This document shows positions 1-7,658 of a stretch of 64,000 bases of DNA, one piece after another. The stretch is from positions 80,651-144,650 of the forward strand of contig NZ_JAAVUS010000014.1 of NCBI RefSeq assembly GCF_018449525.1, written 5' to 3'. Under the pieces are notes generated by a model. The model was not told the origin of the DNA. It worked only from the letters and a program-made list of their open reading frames with translations, and ran no database searches. The translations under genes and the position numbers were made by a program. Positions within the stretch are counted from its first letter, which is position 1. Each line of letters opens with the position of its first letter. The DNA is from Bradyrhizobium sp. dw_78. GTDB lineage: Bacteria; Pseudomonadota; Alphaproteobacteria; Rhizobiales; Xanthobacteraceae.

Positions 1-386
1 ATTTGGCGGATTGGCAGTGTCATTACAGGACTTTTCTTCCGCTCGGCGCTGAATGCCAATCAGGCCCTCTGGACCTCAATTACAATCGGATGAAAGCTTC
101 CAGGGATCGGTCCTCCAGGCTGAAGCGACTGGCCTTCAACAATCTGGACGACGTCGAATGCTGTCCCTTTCAGCGGTTTTCACCCGTCATCGATTCCGAC
201 TTCATCGCAAGTCCCGCTTGCAGCTTGCGATAGAAAGCTGGGTCGTCCCTGAGGGTACGTGGCGAAGGCGTCCCGTTTGCACGATTGCCTAGCCAGGCTA
301 TCGAAATCGGCATGTCCGGGGATAAGCTGTTTCAGCCAGTTGGGATGAGAAGTCGGCGAAAGCACCTGACCCGCACGAGGCGAAAC
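1..386. other. Left-edge segment without a convincing gene
   Basis: No reading frame here has a good start, a ribosome site and protein-like composition together. On the minus strand one frame ending in a TGA at 170-172 reads as a plausible protein tail back to about position 320 (for example DDPAFYRKLQAGLAMKSES). It has no visible start and would run into the gene beginning at 387, so it may be the remnant of a disrupted gene. I did not recognise a family. Confidence 0.3.
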
Positions 387-1286
387 ATGGAACAAGCGAA
401 GAAGCGACCGAAGGGTCCTGAAATCGGCCTCCACCAGGCCAAACGCCTGTGCCAACTCGACGAAGCTACGCGGCTTCAATTCATCGCCGAAGGGATTCCG
501 ATCATCCTCAATAGCGCACGAAGTTTCTGGCAAGCTGCGGAGCAGCTTCAATCGCATGGACGAGAAGTGGAGGTGCTCCGGATCTTCGCCGAAGAAGAGG
601 CCGCAAAGATCTTAATTCTGGTCGACGCCGTTAGGTGTCCGCCGAAACTCATCGCGTCCCGTTTGAATAGGATCGTCGGTTGGTTCTACGACCACCTAGC
701 GCGGCTGATATACGCGCAGGCGACCTCCTGGGCACCGACCAACCTGGCTCAATTGCGCGAATACGTCGACCGCGAACGCCGGGGCCATTATCTCGAAGGC
801 TATGCCGGTGAGTACATCATGCCCAACTCTACCGTTTATCAGCGCGAGAGCCGCCTTTACGCAGATATCGAGGCCTATCAGGACGGCAAGCTGAATTGGA
901 GCGTGCCGCGCGACCCAAACTACGGCGGCATCAAGTTATTCGGATCGTTCGTGCCACCTGCGCTTCGCGTTGCCGATGCCATGGAACAGGTTGGCATGTT
1001 AACGGCGAAAGGCCTGAAGGCGTTATCCGAAACGTGGGGGACCCTCGAATATAAGGACAATGAAGATCACCACATGGGCGCCAAATTGACGGAGCATCTG
1101 TTGGAGCGCCTGGAGGCGGAGAACTTGCCGCTCGATACCGTCACGAAGGAGCATGTCTCCGCGCTATATGACACTTGGCAGATCCCGATGTACAATCTTG
1201 AATTCGCGCTCATCCCGGTGCCGCTCGACGAGCTCGAGGCGGCGCAGGAGCGCGAATACTGGTCGATGGTCGGTGACCCTCGCTGA
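387..1286 (+). CDS. AbiV-like abortive infection protein
   Basis: A 299-residue protein. I chose the ATG at 387 because a GAGG lies just upstream and the protein-like sequence begins there; an ATG at 285 gives an Arg-rich, unconvincing extension. The N-terminal third resembles the AbiV family: a helix with a conserved Asn-Ala-like pair (LNSARSF), then a tyrosine-poor spacer and the helix IFAEEEAAKI, matching the family's A-x-EE-x-x-K pattern. AbiV proteins of lactococcal phage resistance stop phage translation, and the fold is related to HEPN. The remaining 200 residues are not recognised. It lies 35 bp before another HEPN-like gene in the same direction, so co-expression is likely. Family placement rests on motif resemblance only. 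Confidence 0.5.
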   Translation: MEQAKKRPKGPEIGLHQAKRLCQLDEATRLQFIAEGIPIILNSARSFWQAAEQLQSHGREVEVLRIFAEEEAAKILILVDAVRCPPKLIASRLNRIVGWFYDHLARLIYAQATSWAPTNLAQLREYVDRERRGHYLEGYAGEYIMPNSTVYQRESRLYADIEAYQDGKLNWSVPRDPNYGGIKLFGSFVPPALRVADAMEQVGMLTAKGLKALSETWGTLEYKDNEDHHMGAKLTEHLLERLEAENLPLDTVTKEHVSALYDTWQIPMYNLEFALIPVPLDELEAAQEREYWSMVGDPR

Positions 1287-1321
1287 CGCAACGAACCTTA
1301 TCTTTTTGGACTCGGCGACAC

Positions 1322-1798
1322 ATGCGCGTGAAGATTCACACCCGGTACACGGGCTATCTCGTCCTCAACTTGCAATCCATCGAGACCAAGATCCGGGCGT
1401 TCCTGGAATGCCGGGATGGCGGCGCGCTGTCTTTTCCCAAGCCGGGCGACACCGTTACCAAGGAGACTTGGCTGACCAAGTATTACTTTTTTGGACCACT
1501 GGTGGACGAGTTCAACGGCTCATTGACCGATCGAGAGCGCGAACGCTACGCTTTGGATACGCGCATCGTGGAAATCCGCAATTCTTTCGCGCACGGAAGG
1601 CTTTTCACGGATTCGGAGCGGTTTCCGGCGAGGCTTTGGCGCTTCGGCCGTAAGCCTGATGAGGACGGCAACCTGGCGGTCGAATTTTCCGAGCTCCTCA
1701 CGCCGGAGTGGCTTTTAAAGAACCATAATTTTATCGCCCGCGAGGACGACAAGGTCCTAAGCTGTTTCAAAGCGCGAAAATACCGCGGACTTCGGTGA
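1322..1798 (+). CDS. Small HEPN-like protein of unknown function
   Basis: A 158-residue protein starting at ATG 1322, 35 bp after the AbiV-like gene. It carries an R-x4-H motif (RNSFAH, Arg86 and His91), the usual catalytic signature of HEPN-fold ribonucleases and toxins. It sits in a predicted helix after a helical stretch rich in charged residues. No second domain, signal peptide or membrane segment is visible. Next to an AbiV-like gene and a phosphorothioation locus, a role in phage defence or growth arrest is a reasonable inference. The RNxxxH pattern also occurs by chance and in non-catalytic HEPN proteins, so function is not established. Confidence 0.5.
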   Translation: MRVKIHTRYTGYLVLNLQSIETKIRAFLECRDGGALSFPKPGDTVTKETWLTKYYFFGPLVDEFNGSLTDRERERYALDTRIVEIRNSFAHGRLFTDSERFPARLWRFGRKPDEDGNLAVEFSELLTPEWLLKNHNFIAREDDKVLSCFKARKYRGLR

Positions 1799-2065
1799 CA
1801 ATACGGGCAAAGGCTGTCGTCACCACAAGAAGCCCGCTCATCGCGCTGCGTGCCGCCGCTATTGCCCGGCGGATCCTAGCATGCGGCATTCAAAAAGACG
1901 CTTCAACCGGCCACCGGGGGCATCCCCGTACAAGGGATAATTGCAGAAAATCGGTTTTCATGCTGCAACCTTGGAAAACGGGGAGCCGGGGGGCGCAATG
2001 TACGGTAGCGTTCAGGGCGATAGCGAGGGATTAACCGGTTTTCTGGTAGGATGGCGGGTCGGACC

Positions 2066-2081
2066 GGAGGATCGAGTATTG
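2066..2081 (+). promoter_or_regulatory. Ribosome binding site and TTG start of the GHKL protein
   Basis: GGAGG at 2066-2070 lies 8 bases before a TTG at 2079. Upstream in-frame codons back to 1941 encode low-quality sequence, while the conserved ATPase domain begins right after this TTG (SFRFAARTLLELG). Related proteins also begin just before this motif. Confidence 0.6.
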
Positions 2082-4451
2082 AGTTTCCGCTTTGCCGCGC
2101 GGACCCTGTTGGAGCTCGGCAAAGAGCTCATCAGTTCTGACGAGGTCGCGCTTTACGAATTAGTTAAGAATGGCGTCGATGCGGGCTCCCGCAGCATCGA
2201 GATCGTTGCGCGTTGCGTGCTGCCCTACGCCGGCTACGTGGCGGCCCTGGAGGCGCTCGACGGAGGGGTACCCGGTCGGCGGGTGTTGGCGGACGTTCGG
2301 GCCGCATTCCTGCCGGGGCTGCCAGCAGATCACATCTCGTCGTTCATGGGCGGCCTTGAGCTCGCCGCAGGTCGTCCCCGTCGCCTGAAAGCGGCCCTTC
2401 AGGCGGCCTACAGGCGTCACAACTGGATCGAGATTCGGGACAAGGGCGAGGGCATGAGCCTCGAGACCCTTACCGACGTCTATCTGACGGTGGGAACACG
2501 CTCACGCAGGCGAATGAATGTCGCCGGCGCGACGTATCTGGGAGACAAGGGCGTCGGTCGGCTCTCCGCCATGAGGTTGGGCGACCATCTGACCGTAACC
2601 ACGACCACCGCCGATGATCGCAATTGGAATATCCTGAAAATCGACTGGACGCTTTTCAGCCATGAATCCGAACAGTCGGTCGGTGACATCGAGATCGAAC
2701 CGGAGCGCGGTCTGCGGAAGGAAGACAGGTCCGAGCAGGGTACCGTAATCCGAATTTCCGGACTCACGACGGACTGGAATCAGGACAACTTCGCGAAACT
2801 TTTCCAAGGCAAGATCGCCCGGATGGTCGACCCATTCGAGCCCGGCCGCGGCAACAGGTTGCTGAAGGTCAGGTTCAACGGCTCGCGCATCGTGATTCCA
2901 TCCATTCCCGCCGAGCTCTTGCAGAAGGCCCATGCAACCTGCATCGCGTCCTTAAAATTCGACAAAAAAGGAATTCCGAGTATCGAGGGAAAGATAGACT
3001 ATCCATATCGCGGTGCGTCGCGCGAAATCGCGCAGAGCGGAGCAGAAGTCTATTCGATCACCCAAACCGTCTGGAGAAAGCGCGGCAAGCGTGGCCATGC
3101 TGCAGCCAAGGAAGTGCCTATTCGTCCGAAGGCGCTGCAGGACCTCGGGCCCGTCGACGTCCAGGTCTACTGGTACAACCGGTTGGTTGTCGAAAAAATT
3201 CCCGATCTCACCGAAACGATCAAGGAGACACGCGACGAGATCAAGAAATGGTCGGGTGGGCCGATGCTTTTTCGTCACGGTTTCCGGATTCTGCCGTATG
3301 GCGACCCGGACGACGACTGGATCGAATTGGACCGCAACGCATTCGGGCAATCCGGTTTCAAGCTGAACAGGCAGCAGGTGATCGGCAGGGTCAGCGTAAA
3401 GTCGGCGCATACTGCGCTCAGCGAGCAGACCAACCGCGAGGGACTCGTTGCTTCCGAGGCCCAGCAGGCCCTGCGTACTATCGTGATGTGGCTCCTACAC
3501 GGCGAGATGCGCGAACTCATCAACGAAGCCGACAAGGCCGAACGGATCAGCCGCCGCGAAGCGGAGCGCCTATCGTTCGAATTCCGGACGACTCAGCAGA
3601 ACGTGCAGGAGGCGCTTGAGACCTTGCGTCGGCAATCGACGCCTCCGCAGCGGGAGACCGTCGACCGGCTCGGCAAGTTGGTCGTCTTGATGGGCGACCA
3701 GTGCGAGCAGCTAGTCGGCAAGACGAACGACGCTATCGACGAATCCTCCGATGAACGCGAGAAATTCGTTCATCTCGCCGGCATCGGCCTGATGACGGAG
3801 TTCATCTTTCATGAATTGGACCGTGCAGTCGGTCACACGATGGGGTTGTTGGGAGAGCTTGAAGGAGGAGCCTATTCCGGTGCGTTACAAGCGCTGGAAT
3901 CCCAACTTCAGACCCTCCAGAAGCGCGTGGCGGCTTTCGACGATTTGGCCGGGGAAAAGCGACAATCGAAGTCGACCTTCGATCTCGCCGAGGTAGTGAG
4001 ATTGGTCATCGAGAACCATGCCAACCAGTTTCAACGCCACTCGATCAAGGTGACCTTCGATTTCGAGGGGAAGTATCGCATCAATGCCGTGCGCGGCATG
4101 GTGATTCAGATACTGGAGAATCTGGTCGCGAATTCGGTCTATTGGCTTCGGCAGCAGAAGCGCCTCGAGGACAATTTCAAACCGACCATTGCCATCGACA
4201 TTGATCCGGAGACGAAGGCTCTGACAGTGGAGGACAACGGTCCGGGCGTCGATCCACGCAGACGCGAATCGATATTCGAGCCGTTCGTCACGTCGAAGCC
4301 GCCGGGCCAAGGCAGAGGACTCGGGCTGTACATATCGCGCGAGCTCGCGCGATATCACGGCTGGCAACTTTATCTCGACGATAACACCGGAAGAGCGCGG
4401 CCCGGACGCATGAACATGTTCGTGCTGGACATGGATGAAGAAACAAAATGA
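2079..4451 (+). CDS. Dual GHKL ATPase / histidine-kinase-like protein
   Basis: About 790 residues from the TTG at 2079. The N-terminal domain is an Hsp90/MORC-type GHKL ATPase, with N box ELVKNGVDAG, DKGEGM, and a glycine loop YLGDKGVGRLS. A middle region rich in charged helices follows. The C-terminal part is histidine-kinase-like: FHELDRAV with a candidate phospho-accepting His578, N box ENLVANSV, DNGPGVD, IFEPF and GRGLGLYI. No membrane segment is seen, so it is cytoplasmic. The next gene overlaps by ATGA and encodes a receiver-domain protein, so phosphotransfer between them is the natural inference. Known defence systems such as Detocs also pair a kinase with a receiver-effector. What the first ATPase domain senses is unknown. 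Confidence 0.75.
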   Translation: MSFRFAARTLLELGKELISSDEVALYELVKNGVDAGSRSIEIVARCVLPYAGYVAALEALDGGVPGRRVLADVRAAFLPGLPADHISSFMGGLELAAGRPRRLKAALQAAYRRHNWIEIRDKGEGMSLETLTDVYLTVGTRSRRRMNVAGATYLGDKGVGRLSAMRLGDHLTVTTTTADDRNWNILKIDWTLFSHESEQSVGDIEIEPERGLRKEDRSEQGTVIRISGLTTDWNQDNFAKLFQGKIARMVDPFEPGRGNRLLKVRFNGSRIVIPSIPAELLQKAHATCIASLKFDKKGIPSIEGKIDYPYRGASREIAQSGAEVYSITQTVWRKRGKRGHAAAKEVPIRPKALQDLGPVDVQVYWYNRLVVEKIPDLTETIKETRDEIKKWSGGPMLFRHGFRILPYGDPDDDWIELDRNAFGQSGFKLNRQQVIGRVSVKSAHTALSEQTNREGLVASEAQQALRTIVMWLLHGEMRELINEADKAERISRREAERLSFEFRTTQQNVQEALETLRRQSTPPQRETVDRLGKLVVLMGDQCEQLVGKTNDAIDESSDEREKFVHLAGIGLMTEFIFHELDRAVGHTMGLLGELEGGAYSGALQALESQLQTLQKRVAAFDDLAGEKRQSKSTFDLAEVVRLVIENHANQFQRHSIKVTFDFEGKYRINAVRGMVIQILENLVANSVYWLRQQKRLEDNFKPTIAIDIDPETKALTVEDNGPGVDPRRRESIFEPFVTSKPPGQGRGLGLYISRELARYHGWQLYLDDNTGRARPGRMNMFVLDMDEETK

Positions 4452-6373
4452 TGCATCAAGAAAACATCATCCTGGCGATCAAGCAAAGCAAGATTATGAA
4501 GATCGCGGTCATCGACGATGCGTTCGACATCCCGGGGGTGGACGACAAAAACGCAGGTGATCTCCTGGACTGTCTCGGATCCGGAGCATTCGAGGCTATC
4601 AGGGTCGAAGCGCAGATCTCGGAAGCCGATCTCGGCGAAGCGATCTCCGCGCTTGAGACGACGCAGTACGGCGACCAAGGCCTTTCGCGCGTGCTGGAAA
4701 AACTCTATCGAAAATTCGGCGATTCCTTGGAAGAAAGATTCAATCCAGCCGGGATGTTCGGCGACCGGTTGCCCAATTTGACGCACCTTGCGCCGGTCAT
4801 GCGGCTTCTTGAGACCTGCAATCCGAAGCCGGACGTCGTGCGGTTAAACTCGACCTTGGATGATTTGGACGAGGCCAAAGACGTCCAATTGATCTTCATC
4901 GACTTTTATCTTGACCCATCGGTTTCCGCGGAGAGCGCGCCAAAAGATAAGAACGCGGCGAAGAAGAACTCCCTCGTCAACGTAACCAAGCTCGTAAAAT
5001 CGCTAGGCGAGAAGGCTCCTTCCGTCATACTTATGTCTTCCGCTCCGGATGTACGGAAGCAGGCAGAAAAATTTCGCGAGGAAATCCTCTCGGAGAGCGG
5101 TGGAAAACAAAAAGGGTTGGTCTTCGCCAGCCGCTTCGGCTTCCTCGAAAAGACTCGCTTGAAGCTCCTCGAGGGAGGACTGGTCGGTATCGAGGACGAC
5201 GCCGCCGACGATCTTTTGGACGTCTTCCAATCGTACCAGTTCGGCAGATCGATGCATACGGCTCTGGAAGCGTGGTTGGGCAGCGCGGAGAAGGCCGCAA
5301 CCTCGATGCGCGAAGAGATCGAACGTCTGCATCTCAAGGACTTCGCTTACCTGGTGCGGTTCAGGTTGCTCGAGGAAGGGCAGAGCCTCATCGAATATCT
5401 TGAGTGGTTTTTCGGTGAATGTCTGCTGGACGCGGTCGGAAAGGAGGTCGACGAGGTGTCGGCCGCACAGGAAACGGTTAAATTCCTGAACAAGGAAGGC
5501 GCGGAGCAGATCGAAGGAGCCTACGACGGCGCCACCAAGACGGTCGCGGACCTCTATCATCGGGTCCGGATCGAAAGCCCCAGAAAAGCGCGAAACGGCG
5601 GCTTCCGACTGGGAGACCTTTACACTGAGGGGAAGCGTACGATCCTGGCGACTATGACCCCCGATTGCGACCTCATCGTCAGAAAGAACGGCAAGCCCGG
5701 CGCGGAGCGCCTACTCATGCTGACCGGTGAACTGAAGGACTTCGACGCCCCGGAGACCCCGGTCGCCGATTTCGTGATGATCGACGGTAAGCCGCGGAAC
5801 ATCAAATGGGACATGAAGAAGATTCTGACGAAGGAGTTCGAGGGATTCCCCGATAAGCAAGGTCTCAAGTACGTCGGGACGCTCAGGCCCCTCTACGCTC
5901 AGGAGCTCCAACGTAAGGTTCTCCACGATCTTGGTCGAGTCGGCATCTCGACCGCACCTGCGATCGGAGTCAACGCGGCCATTTCCGTTCATGTGCAATC
6001 CAAGGCCGGTCCGAGAACAAAGATCGATCTCGCCGCGGACTGCACGATCATGACGAGCCGAGGCGGAAACGCCAAGGCGACGGTATTGTTCAGGCGTGGG
6101 TTCGTGCCGGCTCTCATGAACGCACTGATCGTATTGGATCCCAGTGAGCTCGATCCGAAAGCGGCAGCAAACATCACGTCGCTAAAGGAGCAAGGCGCGA
6201 GGAAGAAGCTCGAGAAGATCTACAGAAACGGTGTGCCCTGCGAAGAAATGATTGAATTCGGCATCTATCTCACGGCGAGCGACAGGCTGAAGAGCAAGGA
6301 CGAGAAGACCTGGTGCTGGATTTTGATCGAGATGGGCGAAAAACTTGTCACCGAGACCTTGGCCAGTGGCTGA
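4448..6373 (+). CDS. Receiver-domain protein with large unknown C-terminal region
   Basis: 641 residues, with the start codon overlapping the upstream stop (ATGA), so translation is coupled. The N-terminal 240 residues form a receiver-like domain: acidic pair Asp23-Asp24 (VIDDAF), candidate phospho-acceptor Asp152 (IFIDFYLD), Ser197-Ser198 after the fourth strand, and Lys235 (FLEK). About 120 extra residues lie between the first strand and the phospho-acceptor, unusual for a receiver. The C-terminal 400 residues are not recognised. They contain helical segments and a region with TPDCDLIV and several beta-like stretches. A DNA-binding output domain is not obvious, so this may be an effector or adaptor. 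It converges on the ssp operon with 46 bp between the stops. Confidence 0.65.
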   Translation: MMHQENIILAIKQSKIMKIAVIDDAFDIPGVDDKNAGDLLDCLGSGAFEAIRVEAQISEADLGEAISALETTQYGDQGLSRVLEKLYRKFGDSLEERFNPAGMFGDRLPNLTHLAPVMRLLETCNPKPDVVRLNSTLDDLDEAKDVQLIFIDFYLDPSVSAESAPKDKNAAKKNSLVNVTKLVKSLGEKAPSVILMSSAPDVRKQAEKFREEILSESGGKQKGLVFASRFGFLEKTRLKLLEGGLVGIEDDAADDLLDVFQSYQFGRSMHTALEAWLGSAEKAATSMREEIERLHLKDFAYLVRFRLLEEGQSLIEYLEWFFGECLLDAVGKEVDEVSAAQETVKFLNKEGAEQIEGAYDGATKTVADLYHRVRIESPRKARNGGFRLGDLYTEGKRTILATMTPDCDLIVRKNGKPGAERLLMLTGELKDFDAPETPVADFVMIDGKPRNIKWDMKKILTKEFEGFPDKQGLKYVGTLRPLYAQELQRKVLHDLGRVGISTAPAIGVNAAISVHVQSKAGPRTKIDLAADCTIMTSRGGNAKATVLFRRGFVPALMNALIVLDPSELDPKAAANITSLKEQGARKKLEKIYRNGVPCEEMIEFGIYLTASDRLKSKDEKTWCWILIEMGEKLVTETLASG

Positions 6374-6419
6374 ATGGGACCTGAGGTCTACAGGGATATT
6401 CAACTCGTCTTGCTGGTAA

Positions 6420-7658
6420 TCAGCCGGCCAATACGGTTTCGCGATCTTTTCTCGGGGTAGTGTTCTGCGTCAGTCCGACAATTGTTTCGATGAACTGCGA
6501 GTCAACGAAGGGCACCTGAGAGAAGCACAACCCGCGCTCGCCTTCCAGCTTGGCAAGCATGTGGCCGCGGCCAAGCAGACGTTCAGCCCCTTTTTCTCCC
6601 AACGCAATCTCGGACGTACCTTCGGAATCAACCCTCAGGATCAAGCGATTGCCCAGATTGGCCCGCAGCTGCATCGGCATGACATTGGCGTCCGGGCGTT
6701 GCGCCGCAAACACCAGATAGATGCCGGCAGCCCGGGCCTTGATTCCGAGCCGCTGCACGACCGTCGACACGGCCTCCCTGTATTCGTCGATCAGCATCCA
6801 TTCGGCGAATTCGTCGTGGACCAGCCAGATCACGGGAAGGCGCTCGTTTTCCGGAGCCTTCGCGTTGTATTCGGTAATGTTCGCCACGCGCTTTTCCTTG
6901 AAGCGCATGTAGCGGCGGTCCATTTCGAGGACGAGTTCGGCAAGCCGCTGGGACGCGAGCTCCTGCTCGTCGATGATGCCTCCATCGAGGTGGGCCAGTC
7001 CCTCGAACGCGAAATAGTCGACGCCCTGCTTGGGATCTATCAGCACGATCCGGGCTTGCGCCGGAGTATTGGTGGCCGCGATCGCCAGCAGGATGTTCTG
7101 GACCAGGACCGATTTTCCGCTGCCAGTGCTTCCCGCTATCAAGGTGTGCGGCGCGTGGAGCCGTCCCGGAGACAGAAACAGGAGGCTGCCGTCGGCTTCC
7201 CTGACGCCAATGAGCAGGTCCTGATTTCCCCAGCCTACATCCTTCGGATTCCAGCGCGCCCACACCTGCCTTATATCGACGATCTGGTGGACTTCCCTTT
7301 CTACGGCGATCACCACGGCGCCGGGCTCGGGCCGGACGGAAATCACGTTGAGACCGAAGGTGGTGAGCAACTCTGAGCGCTTCTTGAGGACCTGGTCCAC
7401 GGTCAGGTTCGCGCTTCCTGCGAACCTGAGGAGCGCGCTGTTCGGAGTCATCGAGGAATTGAGGAGTTTCGCCTGCAGCTTCATTTGCTGAAGCGCTGCG
7501 CGTGCCGATGAGGACGTCTTCTGCAGCCACTGGTCCTCCGTCTCCGATGCGACGGAAACCACGGCTTCGGTCAGTAACGAACTGATCTGCGGATAGGCCC
7601 ATCCTTCAGGCGCCGGTGGCCGCTCCCCTTGGAGATCCCCTTGGAGATGTCCTCGCAA
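6420..7658 (-). CDS. FtsK/SpoIIIE-type DNA translocase, probable phosphorothioate restriction component
   Basis: About 412 residues if started at the TTG at 7658; the frame is open back to 7886, but that part is Arg-rich and looks like an off-frame reading of the preceding gene. The domain has Walker A AGSTGSGKSV, Walker B IVLIDPKQG, an HDEFAEWM segment, and the FtsK-like run FAAQRPDANVMP. Residues before the ATPase (PNSALLRF, GLNVISVRPEPGAV) resemble the region preceding the motor in FtsK-like proteins. It is the last gene of the ssp operon. DndH/DptH and SspFGH restriction modules also include translocase-like ATPases, so a role in acting on unmodified DNA is inferred. No nuclease domain is visible. 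The start is uncertain because a -1 frameshift from the upstream gene is equally possible. Confidence 0.7.
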   Translation of the reverse strand: MRGHLQGDLQGERPPAPEGWAYPQISSLLTEAVVSVASETEDQWLQKTSSSARAALQQMKLQAKLLNSSMTPNSALLRFAGSANLTVDQVLKKRSELLTTFGLNVISVRPEPGAVVIAVEREVHQIVDIRQVWARWNPKDVGWGNQDLLIGVREADGSLLFLSPGRLHAPHTLIAGSTGSGKSVLVQNILLAIAATNTPAQARIVLIDPKQGVDYFAFEGLAHLDGGIIDEQELASQRLAELVLEMDRRYMRFKEKRVANITEYNAKAPENERLPVIWLVHDEFAEWMLIDEYREAVSTVVQRLGIKARAAGIYLVFAAQRPDANVMPMQLRANLGNRLILRVDSEGTSEIALGEKGAERLLGRGHMLAKLEGERGLCFSQVPFVDSQFIETIVGLTQNTTPRKDRETVLAG

